From: Tribonema minus
Lineage: Eukaryota > Sar > Xanthophyceae > Tribonematales > Tribonemataceae
Reading direction: 5' to 3'
Length of the DNA stretch: 64,000 nucleotides
Assembly: GCA_017506865.1 (NCBI GenBank)
Contig: JAFCMP010000401.1
Span: forward strand, 372,001 to 436,000
A program made the translations under genes and the position numbers. The notes under the pieces are model-generated. The model saw nothing but the letters and a program-made list of their open reading frames with translations. It did no database searches and was not told where the DNA came from. Position 1 is the stretch's first letter. Every line of letters starts with the position of its first letter. Positions 50,142 through 60,578 of this stretch are shown piece by piece.

Positions 50142-52016
50142 CTACACATCTTCCTTGAAAGTCAAGGCGACAGCAACCGAATTGCTGACATCTGTCGACG
50201 TGCAGCGCGCTCCCACCGTAATCCACTGCCCTGGCGCCACTGCAATGTCATACGAAGACACATCTGCGAACACTTCGGATGCGCACTGAATGCACGTGGC
50301 GAACAACACAGTGCCCCCTGTGTATGATGTGGAGGACGTGTCTAACTGTGCAGGAGTCGTATTGGTGGATATATCAGAATATGCAGCTCCGGTCAAGGTG
50401 GGCGCATCACTGATGCAGAGAATGACGGAACCCTTTGTGCCATCGCTAGATAAGCTGATGCTCCGCAGCAACAACGAAGTCTTATTGTTCAATGTTTGGT
50501 ATGTGGATTTGTTGAGCAGCGTCATGATGGGTACATAGGAAGTTGATGATATTGTCTCATAACAGTCCACCGCTCTGCACCGTCCGATGACAGCAGGTAT
50601 TGAACCGTCACGATACGCAGCAATCGCAGCCACTTTTACGGATATGGCAGACGCATTGGTGCTGTTGATCGTCTGAGCCGACAGCGGCGCATTCGGGATA
50701 CGCAGGCCGGTGGAAGTAGGCGTGTCTCCAAACGCGATCCGGTGAGCTACGACCACATCAGTGGTGGATGTGACAGGCGTGCTGGCCACCCCAAACACGG
50801 CAGTACCGAACCCAGTGCCATCGTACGTGATAGTGTAAACGTTTCCGTTCGTGGGAATGATACTCATAGCAGATGGCCCCGCACCCGCCAGTTTATCGAC
50901 GTTGAAGGCGGTCGCCGCCGTCCAAAGGTCCACTGTGGCATTTCTCACTAGGATCCCGAAAGTGGTGCCGTTATATCCCCAGAATAGACCATTGTCTGCG
51001 TCACCGATTCCTATCAGTTGTGTGTTGTTTGCAACGCCGGTGCTGAAAGCACATGAGATTACAACTCTGACGCACCTTCCCACCCCGCATGTGACGTACC
51101 TTCTACTGCTAATGATAGCTGAAGATGCTGCCAGAGCAGCTGTGGCCACTGTTGCCATGCCGCTGGCCTGAGTAACTGTGCCAGACGCCGCCACAGTTGT
51201 CGTGGTGGCGTTGACATTTAAATTGTAGTGGAAATCCAGTTGAGTGATTGGCATCGATGCAGAGTTCACACTGAGGCATGTGTCATTGGTGTTCCTGACT
51301 CTCAGAACGTTCGCTTCATCTCCCTTTACACTAGTGTAAGAACCAATGTCGGTTCTCGCCATGTTCAAGTTGCGCGTCAGAAGTGCAGAAGTGGTGTCAT
51401 TGACAAGTGTCGACGCATCAGCAATTGTGTTCACCTGTGATATGCTGAGCGTCTGAAGCGTGAAGGAGGTTTGCAAAGTAGCACCGTTGGTGTAGGTGAC
51501 GCGGAAGTACTTGCCCGTGACATGAAGGGACGTTACAAAATGCGTAGATGACGCCGTAGTGTAGGCCTTGCTCATGTCCGCCTGGGCGGCGACGTTGCCA
51601 AACTGAATGGAGCAGCCACCCGCAGCAGATGCCACATTAGACAGAGCTGAGACTGTAATACTTGTGTACCGCGACACGTCTTCCCATACCCCTGTAAAGA
51701 CGGCCTTCGCTGCCAAGGACGTCACTGTCGTGTTGTAAAGAGAGACTTGTGTGGCGTCCACAACTCCTGTTCTCGGGTCTGCATAGGCGTTGATAAGGGC
51801 TGTGAGAGTTGTTTGCTGAGGCGATGTCAGTGCGGCTGAAAACGTGACCACAACGTTGACACCATCTGTGATTTGTGCGCTGATGGCTGTCGAAAAGGTT
51901 TTGCGAACATATGATAGGCATGACGTCAGATCCAGCACGGTTTTAACGTTGCTGTAGGATTGTGCCGTTTGGGACTGGAACCTTGACACCAGTCGCCTTA
52001 ACTGGAATGAAGCCAT
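50142..52016 (-). CDS. Virion structural (fibre-like) protein, copy 3, looks whole
   Basis: 624 residues, uninterrupted. Residues about 50-70: FSAALTSPQQTTLTALINAY. Residues about 110-195: FTGVWEDVSRYTSITVSALS and GKYFRVTYTNGATLQTSFTL, a domain widespread in phage and giant-virus structural proteins, where it ends in YxNGxxxQxxFxLQT. Residues about 340-420: DADNGLFWGYNGTTFGILVR, then AGAGPSAMS and NVYTITYDGTGFGTAVFGV, the second typical domain. Many N-x-T/S sites. No signal peptide or membrane segment. The likely role was host contact or virion surface structure. Whether the host now uses it is unknown. Confidence 0.8.
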   Translation of the reverse strand: MASFQLRRLVSRFQSQTAQSYSNVKTVLDLTSCLSYVRKTFSTAISAQITDGVNVVVTFSAALTSPQQTTLTALINAYADPRTGVVDATQVSLYNTTVTSLAAKAVFTGVWEDVSRYTSITVSALSNVASAAGGCSIQFGNVAAQADMSKAYTTASSTHFVTSLHVTGKYFRVTYTNGATLQTSFTLQTLSISQVNTIADASTLVNDTTSALLTRNLNMARTDIGSYTSVKGDEANVLRVRNTNDTCLSVNSASMPITQLDFHYNLNVNATTTTVAASGTVTQASGMATVATAALAASSAIISSRRYVTCGVGRCVRVVISCAFSTGVANNTQLIGIGDADNGLFWGYNGTTFGILVRNATVDLWTAATAFNVDKLAGAGPSAMSIIPTNGNVYTITYDGTGFGTAVFGVASTPVTSTTDVVVAHRIAFGDTPTSTGLRIPNAPLSAQTINSTNASAISVKVAAIAAYRDGSIPAVIGRCRAVDCYETISSTSYVPIMTLLNKSTYQTLNNKTSLLLRSISLSSDGTKGSVILCISDAPTLTGAAYSDISTNTTPAQLDTSSTSYTGGTVLFATCIQCASEVFADVSSYDIAVAPGQWITVGARCTSTDVSNSVAVALTFKEDV

Positions 52017-53497
52017 GTACAGGGTTCATGACATCCAACCGCCGCTATCCGGTGTATGCGAGACTGTGATCATGGATGCCAATTACATGAACAATGTGCA
52101 CCCAGACGACAAAGAGGCATTGACTTCTGCTACTCAGGCCATTATCTCGGCAGGTGAGGGCTCCTTTTACTGCGATTGGCGTGTCATGCAGCCGGATGGG
52201 AGCAGTGTTCACTTGAAGTGTCGAGCCGAAGTGTCTGTTGAAGAGTCATCGGGAGAAAAACACATCACTGGAATATGCTTGGACATCAGTGACGCCATAA
52301 AGAAGTCAAGCGATGTAGTCAAAGAAAAAGAGCAAAACAAGAGTCGAATATTTCAGCTTATCCGCACAACCTGTCATGAGATTCGTAATCCGCTGCAGGG
52401 CATGATCGGATGTGCCGAAATGCAGCTTGAGCTGCTCGATAAGAGAATGAAGCAGACGAAGTCTCAGATCAGCAAGGAAACTGCAAAGATGATGGCAGAA
52501 CTACAGTTGCTGGCGGCCGACATTCATGCTTGCGCTAGTCACCAGGCCTGTGTGATAACCGATTTGCTAGACTTTGAGAGCGATGTCATGAATGCACCTC
52601 CACCTACATGCAGTCCTGCGAATATTAGTAACATGTTGAAGGACGTGTACACAATGTTTCAGCACGCATCGCGTGCGCACAACACGTCCCTACTGCTACA
52701 TGTGCCGGACCGCCTGCTCTGGGTCAACACAGATGTTCGCTTGACCAAACGTATCATAATCAATCTGGTCTCCAATGCGGTGAAGTTCACAGAATATGGA
52801 ACAATAGAGATAAGCGCTCGACACACAGGGAGTGACCTGATCATAGAAGTCAGCGATGACGGATGTGGTATTCCAGAAGAATTCAAGAAAAACATTTTCT
52901 TTGTTACCGGATGTACAAGGTAGGAGCGAGTACATCACTGGCTCCGGATTGGGACTGTGCATTGTCAAGCAGCTCACTGACTTGTTGGGTGGTGCCATTT
53001 CATTTAGGGATAACGAGCCTAAGGGGACTGTATTCAAAATTTGTAGTGCCATGCGAACAAACTCAGCCGCGCTCCCCTGATCAGAAATCAAAGTACAGCT
53101 GGACATCAGACGATCCTTTTTTTTCAGACGTTGACATTATCGTGGCGGACGACAACGTCGTGAATCGCAAGGTGCTTTCAAGAATGTTGCAGAGCTGTTT
53201 CGACAAGTGATCGTTGTCGAAAATGGAGCGCTGGCCGTGGCCGCTTTTGAATGCAATCCTTCGAGCTTTGTTGTGTTGGACGTGCACATGCCCGTTATGG
53301 ATGGCGTCATGGCAGCGTCAATGATACGCAAAATTGATGCCGTTGTCCCGATTCTGTTTTTGACAGGCGAAATTGGTGACTCATTGTCCAGTGTCGTCGA
53401 CCAGTTGCGCCCTGCACAGTTGATGCTGAAGCCCGTGTCCAAGGGTATGCTTCTCGCCCACCTTAAACAGCTCCACACTAACGCAGAAGGATGTTGA
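52015..53497 (+). pseudogene. Histidine kinase with receiver, fossil (phaeovirus-type?)
   Basis: Recognisable parts in order: PAS-like sensor (HPDDKEALTSATQAI, WRVMQPDGSSVHL) at 52.08-52.30 kb; dimerisation/phospho-acceptor box CHEIRNPLQGMIG at 52.37 kb with the His; ATPase N box NLVSNAVKFTEYG at 52.76 kb and DDGCGIPEE at 52.86 kb; and a receiver with FVVLDVHMPVMDG and the conserved Lys in LMLKPVSK at 53.2-53.5 kb. This is the layout of hybrid sensor kinases. Looks broken, with about two or three breaks. Phaeovirus EsV-1 carries several hybrid histidine kinases, so viral origin is plausible; a captured host gene is the alternative. Confidence 0.65.
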
Positions 53498-54069
53498 ACG
53501 TTCTAATTATGAGGATAAGTATTCAAGCAATGCTACGCTTCTACAGATCTCCTGCAAATGTGTGTGGCGCTGCAGTATGGAGCGTTGTATATTTCAGTTG
53601 GCCATGTGTCAGTGTACACAATGCGCTTCGACAAAATATTGTGTACGACATGTCAAACTTGTCTGGTATGAAGCAGGCGAGTAACAGTATTGGACAGGTC
53701 AAGTCTGGCAGAATGGCATCGTACGACATGACATTCTGTAGCGATTACGAAATCCGTTGCACACGCAAACTGCTGAAAGGCAGTAGCGATATACTGATGG
53801 TGAACCGCATGATATGCAGACGAAACTCAAGATTCAAACTCGCTGTACACTCTATCATTGCAAAGAGCCGAGCGAGGTGCATGCGGTGGGCGGCGCTCAC
53901 TAGAGAGCTTGTCGTATACGCTCTTTCAAGACTTTATCTGCAAGAATACAACAGCGGGCAGCGCGATTATACTCTCTCCGGAAGCCACTGCGCCCACAGC
54001 GCGGCAAGCGCAAAGGCCGATGCAGCCATTTTCGAATGTTTCCCCACCATTGCAAAGTTTACAGACTGA
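53491..54069 (+). CDS. Hypothetical protein at the end of block C
   Basis: 192 residues, basic and Cys-rich, overlapping the end of the receiver by a few bases. No family is recognised and it may be non-coding. Confidence 0.2.
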   Translation: MLNVLIMRISIQAMLRFYRSPANVCGAAVWSVVYFSWPCVSVHNALRQNIVYDMSNLSGMKQASNSIGQVKSGRMASYDMTFCSDYEIRCTRKLLKGSSDILMVNRMICRRNSRFKLAVHSIIAKSRARCMRWAALTRELVVYALSRLYLQEYNSGQRDYTLSGSHCAHSAASAKADAAIFECFPTIAKFTD

Positions 54070-54105
54070 GTACATCATATATCCGATGCATGCGATTTTT
54101 CCATG

Positions 54106-54157
54106 TCACTGGTGATGCGTGCTACCACTGGTGATGCGTGCTACCACTGGTGATGCC
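54106..54157 (+). repeat. Dispersed TGATGCG repeat, copy 3
   Basis: Three tandem copies of CACTGGTGATGCGTGCTAC (the last ends in CCTTT), just outside the right end of block C. Confidence 0.85.
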
Positions 54158-54471
54158 TTTCCGGAATTATTGATTTGCACATTTTCAGCTGCAACCAGGT
54201 GCCTAAGACCTATGGCGCTGTGCACATAAAGTGTGGTACAAACTCAAAGGAGCATACGAGGGTTGCTTCATTCCTCTGCGGTACTGTAGCTTGAGCTGTG
54301 CGAAAAAGCGAGGGCCGTTTACTCTAGCCATGAGTTTGTGATTTCACATGCATACACAAATACAACACGCAGTGCATGAGCAGAATAATCTGACTATATT
54401 AATACCGTGCCCAGTCTGCGATGTACTACCCCCATCCCTTGTCTCCGTGATCGTTGAAAGTCCACAGGCAT

Positions 54472-55012
54472 CTACTTCTTTGCTAGGTGCCTTGCGACGC
54501 GGGCGCATATGCGCATCTCGTCCTCTGACTCCGACATGCTTTCCACGATCGTAGATATCTTGCAGACAACAAGCTCATTGACACCATGGACGTTGTTTTG
54601 ACAGTTGGTCTGTAGCTCCTTCAACAGGTCCGACCACACATCAGGCAGAGCTTGCGCGTGATGGCGTAACACCGTCGCGAGCCCCAACACTTCTCCCTGC
54701 CTGCCTTCGCTGATGCATAGTCCTCAAGGTTCACAGCAGTCTTGAATTCGGTGGCTGCGGTCTGCAACTTGCCAAAGCAGCTGATGACCGCCTCCAGCGT
54801 GAGGGCTACCTGCACAGGTTCATAAGAGTCGTCTATGAAGGCGTCATAGAGGCTCCGGTCACCTGGAAGGTTGACGAACACCACCACAGTGGTCAGGGTT
54901 TGCCTCTTCCTCTGCTTGTTGTTCGTCATTTTAATGTACAAAGCATAATGGTGCTTTGTCAAGGAATGCAGACAAGACGTTTATAGGAGACGCGTACGAG
55001 GCTGCTCACCTT
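54472..55012 (-). CDS. Possible spliced or frame-shifted hypothetical gene
   Basis: Protein-like stretches on the minus strand: an exon candidate ending AGMLEGAAIDEG with a GTGAGC donor at 55012, then VVVFVNLPGDRSLYDAFIDD to NLEDYASAKAGREK, then in another phase HAQALPDVWSDLLKELQTNC to the stop at 54472. A frame change near 54690 is needed and has no clear splice signals. Helical; no family recognised. Confidence 0.3.
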
Positions 55013-55230
55013 CATCGATTGCGGCACCCTCCAGCATTCCAGCCATGTCTCCATCAGCAGGCGCAGCAGGCGCTGCTGCTACACCAGGAGCAGCAGCCGT
55101 GCCCCCGTGTTCTTCGACCTTGACTTTTTGGCGCTGCGGTCCTCCCTATCCATAACTCCGCTGTCTGTGGTTAGGGTTGCTCCTGAAACACTGTCCGACC
55201 ACAAGACCCCCTCGGAGTTTTGCTCCCAGC

Positions 55231-55267
55231 GTCACTAGTGATGCGCTTTATCACTGGTGATGTGTTT
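55231..55267 (+). repeat. Dispersed TGATGCG repeat, copy 4
   Basis: TCACTAGTGATGCGCTTTAT then CACTGGTGATGTGTT. Near-identical to copy 2 at 23941. Confidence 0.8.
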
Positions 55268-55343
55268 GGGTTTTTCACATTCAATATCCTTTGCTAGCTG
55301 AGTTTAGGCAACAACAGCACAAAGCCGGCACACGTCCAAACAG

Positions 55344-55634
55344 ATGGAGCAGCCCTTTGCTAAGTGCGGAAACAGCAGCGAGCGAGATGCGGTGTTCGCT
55401 GCGTTTGCAGTGCTATCTGGTCGCAGCCTGTTCCCTGAGGAGGGATGGGCTCTCTGCAAACAGCTTATGCCGTGCGTTCACGTAGTGCCCGTGCAGGTGA
55501 ACCTCGATGCCAGCAACATTGTACTGCGCGCGTCAACCTCAACTAGTACCAGCAATTCAAACGTGTACTTCAACATTCTTTTCGTGCTAGGCGAGCGCAA
55601 AGTAGAAAACCTGCCACCAGCTGTGCCAAGGTAG
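55344..55634 (+). CDS. Small hypothetical protein, 96 residues
   Basis: Intact frame with two Cys-containing segments and a strand-rich C-terminal half (VYFNILFVLGERKVENLPP). May be one exon. Unknown family. Confidence 0.3.
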   Translation: MEQPFAKCGNSSERDAVFAAFAVLSGRSLFPEEGWALCKQLMPCVHVVPVQVNLDASNIVLRASTSTSTSNSNVYFNILFVLGERKVENLPPAVPR

Positions 55635-55635
55635 T

Positions 55636-55900
55636 GTGACCAGGAAGCAGAAGCAGCAGCGCACAGATAGTACGCAAATCAGCGCAGGCAAACAGCCCAG
55701 CGCAACAGCAACAGCAGCAACCAGCGCCGCAGCACAGCAACAACAGCAACGGCAGGAACCAACGCAGCAGCATAGCGGAAACAGCAGCAGGTATCAACGA
55801 AGCAGCACAGCAGCGCAACAGAAGGCATCAACGCAGCAGAAGCACAGCTTAGCAACAGCAGGAAGCATCACAGAACTGCAGCGCAGCAGCGCAACAAACG
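55636..55900. repeat. CAG/CAACAG-rich low-complexity tract
   Basis: Imperfect CAGCA/CAACAG repeats resembling 1500-1700 and 24050-24215. Confidence 0.8.
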
Positions 55901-56327
55901 AAACAGGTGCTCACCGACAGGCAGCACCAGCACAGAATGCAAACCAGCGCAAAGAAGGCACGCGTAGTGCGAGGGGCAGCAATGCGGACGTTGAGGGACT
56001 GGGCACTTAGGTGCTTCGCACCGTGGCACGTCAGGAGGGGTCCATGACGGTCTTGGCATCAACAGTCAACAAGGTCATGCTGCGCAGCATCGCATCGCAT
56101 CGCACCCTGTCACGTGACTGTACAAGACGGACTGATCCAAGCACGCAGTGTCATGCAGCGTATCGTGGCGCGACGCAATGTCGTCTCGGTCGACATCATC
56201 CACAGCGCTGGCGGGTCTGCCGGGTCTGCGCCGACTGGCCAGGGCGAACAAGTTGGATAAACTGCGCGCGGTGCGCTTGGGCTCTGACGCGATGACCAAG
56301 CTCCCCGACCTGGCTGACCAACTCTGA

Positions 56328-57187
56328 ATGCTGACCATAGAGTTGGAGGGTCTCAAGGGGCCGATGCACAAACTCCCTGAGGGCCTTGAGTCGCTCAACA
56401 TGAAATGTGAGCGCTTCCAATCTCGACTCAAGCAGCACTACCACCTCCCTGATGGCCTCATACCTCTCAACATGGATTGCAGACGCTTCAATGCCTACCT
56501 GTACGAACTCTCAGCAAGCATCAAGTCTCTCCACCTGAAGGGTGACAGATACAACAAAATGTTGATAACTCTGCCAGAGGGCCTTGAGAGCCTGCACGTG
56601 TCTGGGCGGCGCTTCAACTCGGGGTTGTCGAAATACCAGCAGGTCTGGAGACACTAAGCATCACCAGCGACAGGTTCAACAGACAGCTGCACAACCTCCC
56701 CGCAGGCTTCAAAATCCTCGACATTGCCTGCGATAGGTTCAATGCGCCGCTGCCCAACCTCCCAGCAAGGCTCGAGACACTCGCCATCCGCAGCGCCAGG
56801 TTCAGCGGCCAGCTGCCCAACCTCCCCGCAGGCCTCAAAGTCCTTGACATTGCCTGCGATAGGTTCAATGCGCCGCTGCCCAACCTCCCAGCAAGGCTCA
56901 AGACACTCGCCATCCGCAGCGCCAGGTTCAGTGGCCAGCTGCCCAACCTCCCCGCAGGTCTCAAAGTCCTTGACATTGCCTGCGATAGGTTCAATGCGCC
57001 GCTGCCCGACCTCCCAGCAGGCCTCGAGACTTTCAAGTTTGAAAGCAACCACTTCACCCAGGTGCTTCCCCACTTTCCCATAGGTCTCGGGACCCTACAC
57101 ATCATCAGCCACAATTTGGCGAGACCGCCGCCCGCCATTCCCACAAGCGTTCACACAGTCTTCATCGTCTGGAACACAGAAGTGTGA
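56328..57187 (+). pseudogene. FNIP/LRR-like repeat protein with one frame change
   Basis: From the ATG at 56328 the frame encodes about five units of 22-24 residues, such as LPEGLESLNMKCERFQSRL. Near 56632 the repeats continue in another phase to the stop at 57185-57187, with seven or more units (LPAGLKVLDIACDRFNAPL alternating with LPARLETLAIRSARFSGQL). The pattern L-P-x-x-L-x-x-L-x6-F-N matches FNIP repeats known from Dictyostelium and mimiviruses. One base gained or lost explains the jump. A TGA directly before the ATG (56325-56327) interrupts a longer upstream frame (DKLRAVRLGSDAMTKLPDL) that looks like the N-terminal domain. Confidence 0.6.
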
Positions 57188-58293
57188 AACGCGGTGTTTC
57201 TTTTCACTTCAGGTCTGTGTACGTCAGTCTGAGTAGAATGCCCGCGATGGGGATAGTGTAGCAAGGTGGCATTTCGTCGTGTATCAAGTGCTGGCAAAGT
57301 TGCAGCAGCTGCCGAAAACGTGATAGTGGCAAAGGCTCAAATGTTAAGCGCCTGCATTCCCTCTGTCTTGTGCTTATTTGTTTGTTGCTCGCACGGCCTG
57401 TCCTTGCTTGTTGTGCAATGTGGGGTGTTGCTGACGTTGACATGCATGAATTCGCTGCTTGCATCTTTGTGCTGCAATGATGCAGCTAGTGCAGTGGAAG
57501 TGCTGCTTAATAGACAATGCGTCTGCCATGATGCAGCTGCTGCAATGTGTTGCGAATGGTGCCATTGCTGCACATGTTGCGAATGGTGAAATTACTGCAC
57601 ATCAAGCGTTGCATTTCACAAATGTTGACAGTGATGCACCGGGAATGTGTTATGAATGGTGCTGCCACTGTAGCCGCTGCCTCCACCGGGCAACAGATTC
57701 GAGCGTGGACATTTCAACAAGTGTTGCTGTTGCAGATGTTGACAATGATGCAGCTACTGCACTGTGTTGCATGATGCAAACAATGTTCAGCAGGTGGCGC
57801 TGCTGCAATATGTTGCAAATGATGCGAGCAATGCACTGTAGTGCTGCTGGTGCAATGTTTTGCGAATGCAAGCACAATAATCACAATGTGTAGGCTGCAG
57901 TGCAATGCGAAAACAGCGTTGAAAGCACATGGACCTCACCGCACAAAATGTGAGTGTATCTCAAATCGTCCACGCCGTTGCAGCGTGCCGCACACACACC
58001 GCCGATGGAGGCTCCGAGGACATCAATAAGTAACATGGTAAACCGCCATCTGCATCATCTTCAAGTGCCACCAACTACGGCGCAGATCACAATGCTGCAT
58101 CAGCACGCACGCGGCAGTACTGCAGCCCGCTACCACAGAGGTCCGCAGTGGTGATTCGCCGTCCTCAAAGCGCGCCAAAATTGACGCATGACGCTCTGCT
58201 TCGATTTCAGCTTCTCACCTCTTCTTGGTGCCATTTTGAATCATCTGTTCACGCTGCATTAGTAGAACGCGTATTTACACCCTCGTTTATCTT
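57188..58293. repeat. TGCAATGATGC-type degenerate repeats; no gene
   Basis: 57470-57890 is rich in imperfect TGTTGCGAATGGTG / GATGCAGCTGCTGC words with frames open on both strands; it looks like a decayed minisatellite. The rest shows nothing. Confidence 0.45.
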
Positions 58294-58899
58294 GTGTTTT
58301 CACGTGTATCACTGCCATGGACCTCGCCAATGTCACCGCAGCGATCAGTGGACGCTGCGACGAATATGGGAAGTGCTATAGATGTGATCCGCCTCGTAAA
58401 TCCTCAATTGTCGTCATCGAATGCCAGTACGGTGTTGGGCAAGTTGATTTCTGAGATGGGCATTACTGATGCCCAGATAACTCAAATCTAGGGATGCGAA
58501 ACTCCGTATATTGAAGTAATTTTTTTACTTCAAATTGCCCCAGATCTTGCTTGTATTGGAAACTGTATGGTGAAGACCACCAAATACGCTCCATATACGC
58601 TGGTTGCGGACACAATGGCACCTCTGAAATTTTCTGAAAGCACATATTAAGGCCGGATATACGCCGTATATTGGGCGTCTATGGCCTGCTCACATACATT
58701 TCTTTGCATCCCTACTCAAATCCGGATCGGTGGAAAAGGCAAACCCATGATAGCGCTGTACGCTGACCGCTACGGCAAGGAGGCAGCGGCAAAGGTGCCG
58801 AAGCTAAACATAGAGTTTCGCGGCCAGATCTGGCCCGCCAACGCGTACTGGAAGCGCGATGCCGATCTCATGGGGACCGCCGTGCGCAGCGTGCTCTGA
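58294..58899 (+). other. Two short candidate exons
   Basis: 58294-58491 ends VLGKLISEMGITDAQITQI and 58681-58899 ends RGQIWPANAYWKRDADLMG; both are protein-like but unrecognised. Between them, 58500-58680 contains two CCGTATATTG words. They could be exons of one gene. Confidence 0.25.
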
Positions 58900-58959
58900 T
58901 TGCGCCTACGTGCGTGGGTCACGCGTGAGTGTGCAATCAGCTCCACTACAGCGGCTCTC

Positions 58960-59220
58960 TCACGCTCCTGACTGCTGGCACTGATGCTTCTGCTGCCACT
59001 CCGTTACCACACTGCTTTTCTGGCACCACTCTGCTGCTGCTGCATCTGGCAGCTTTTGACACCACGCTGCTACTGATGTTGCTGTGCTCCCTGCGCTATT
59101 GCAGTGCTGTTTGTTAAATATAAGCGTTGCTCCGGTTACTGCTGTTGCTGACGTTACTACTGCTTCTACTGACGCTGTAAGTGCTGCTGAAGCTCCACCC
59201 TGTGCCTCTTTCACGCTCTG
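58960..59220. repeat. CTG/GCTGCT-rich tract
   Basis: Low-complexity CTGCTGCTG stretches, reverse complement in type to the CAG tracts elsewhere. Confidence 0.6.
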
Positions 59221-60578
59221 CTGCTGCAGGCAGTGCTACGGGCTAGTTGCGTTCTGGTACATGACAGAATGCCTATTATTGAAACTGTGGTGTGCACGAC
59301 TTTATATGGTCCCAGGCAAGCAAAAACACTATAGTGCAAAATGTGGACCGGCAAACCATAGTGTACGATGATGGGTAGCATAACATCAAAGCAGCAGGGC
59401 CAATCACAGCGGTCACAAACAGAAGAATGCACAGCAGACAAAGCAAACACATTACACAGATTTGGTTACAATGTAGAATTGGAAGCAAGATCGCGCATGG
59501 AAGCTACAACTATGAAAACCGTGGCAATTACCATTGTACTCTAGTGTGTGTCATCTCCCGCGTCATCTACGGCGTCATCTTATTGATCAAGGTATGCAGA
59601 GAGCTGCAACTGAGGAGGTTGTTCGTTGTCCAAGTGCTGTGGAGATTAATCTACCCCGATATGAGTCGTGGATAATTTCAGATGTCAGCAAGCGTCGCAT
59701 CACCTAGAGGTCATGATTAACGTGGTAGAAGGTGCATGATTTATGATTAATGTGGTTGAAGGTGCATGATTTATAAGTTGTCTGAGTGTCTGAGTGGTCA
59801 GCATTTGTTGCAGGTCACATTGCAAGATTAGGCATCGAGCTCTGCATGGAGATTCGGCTTTAATTGGATTCGGCCGGAGTTCAAGTTTGGACCTCCGAGC
59901 TTGTGGAATTTCACAATAAAATGTACCTCAGCGAAGATAATAGATTTATATGAGTGGCAACGCAACAAGCCACGCAGAATCAAGCTACCAAAGCGAATGG
60001 GAATTCCGTAATAACGGTGACCAGAGAGACATGACCTACATGTGATGCTCACACACAAGGTACTTGGTGTCATAACTGCAATGGGAAACATTAAAATGCC
60101 TGGGTAATGCAGGGCAAACGTGCAGAGACGGCAAGCGAGGATCATATCATGACATGTAGAATTGGTATATTTGCCAGAGCAGAACTAGAACTAGAGCCGC
60201 CTGTGACCTACAGCGCCTACGCAAGTTTACAGTACCAATCGGGCATTCATAGTGCACACACACAGCCGGCAAGTGTACAGTGCCTCCTTGGCACAGAGGA
60301 CCTACATAGCATACAGCTCCCACAGCATCCATCACTCGTACAGCCCGCGTTGCATCTATCATACGTGGAGGGCCAGTGCTAAGGTAAAGCTCCTGCTGCT
60401 TCCAGAGCACGTGTAGGTACCATATGTGGGTGAGGTGCGTAGATGAAGCAAAAAAAAAAATCTCTCAGCCCATCGTTTCACCTATCCAAAGGCTGGCGCT
60501 ACCTCCGTGCACAGCTTCATGATTGAGCCAGACCTGTGCATGCATCGCCTCATAGGCTCCATCTGATGCTTTTTAATT
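59221..60578. other. No gene seen; one short tandem repeat
   Basis: 59713-59772 is a 30-base unit (ATGATTAACGTGGTAGAAGG...) repeated twice with two changes. The rest holds short frames only and a poly-A run at about 60448. Confidence 0.5.

Larger units (their letters stand above)
44061..54069. mobile_element. Block C: giant-virus-like fossil
   Basis: About 10 kb of intronless genes packed with gaps of 5-70 bases in alternating orientation. Parts: several small proteins of unknown family, three copies of a virion structural (fibre-like) protein, and a histidine kinase with receiver. The structural family, with its YFRVTYTNGA and GxGxAxFxV elements, is known from tailed phages and giant viruses. 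Histidine kinases of this type are known from phaeoviruses, which integrate into algal genomes. One structural copy looks whole; the block as a whole is broken, with roughly five breaks. No capsid, polymerase or ATPase gene is in view, so it is a fragment. Moderately young: frames are still long. Confidence 0.75.

Noticed and set aside
58500-58680. Another copy of the hairpin repeat
   Set aside because: Only TATTGGAAAC and a few scattered words match, which is not enough.
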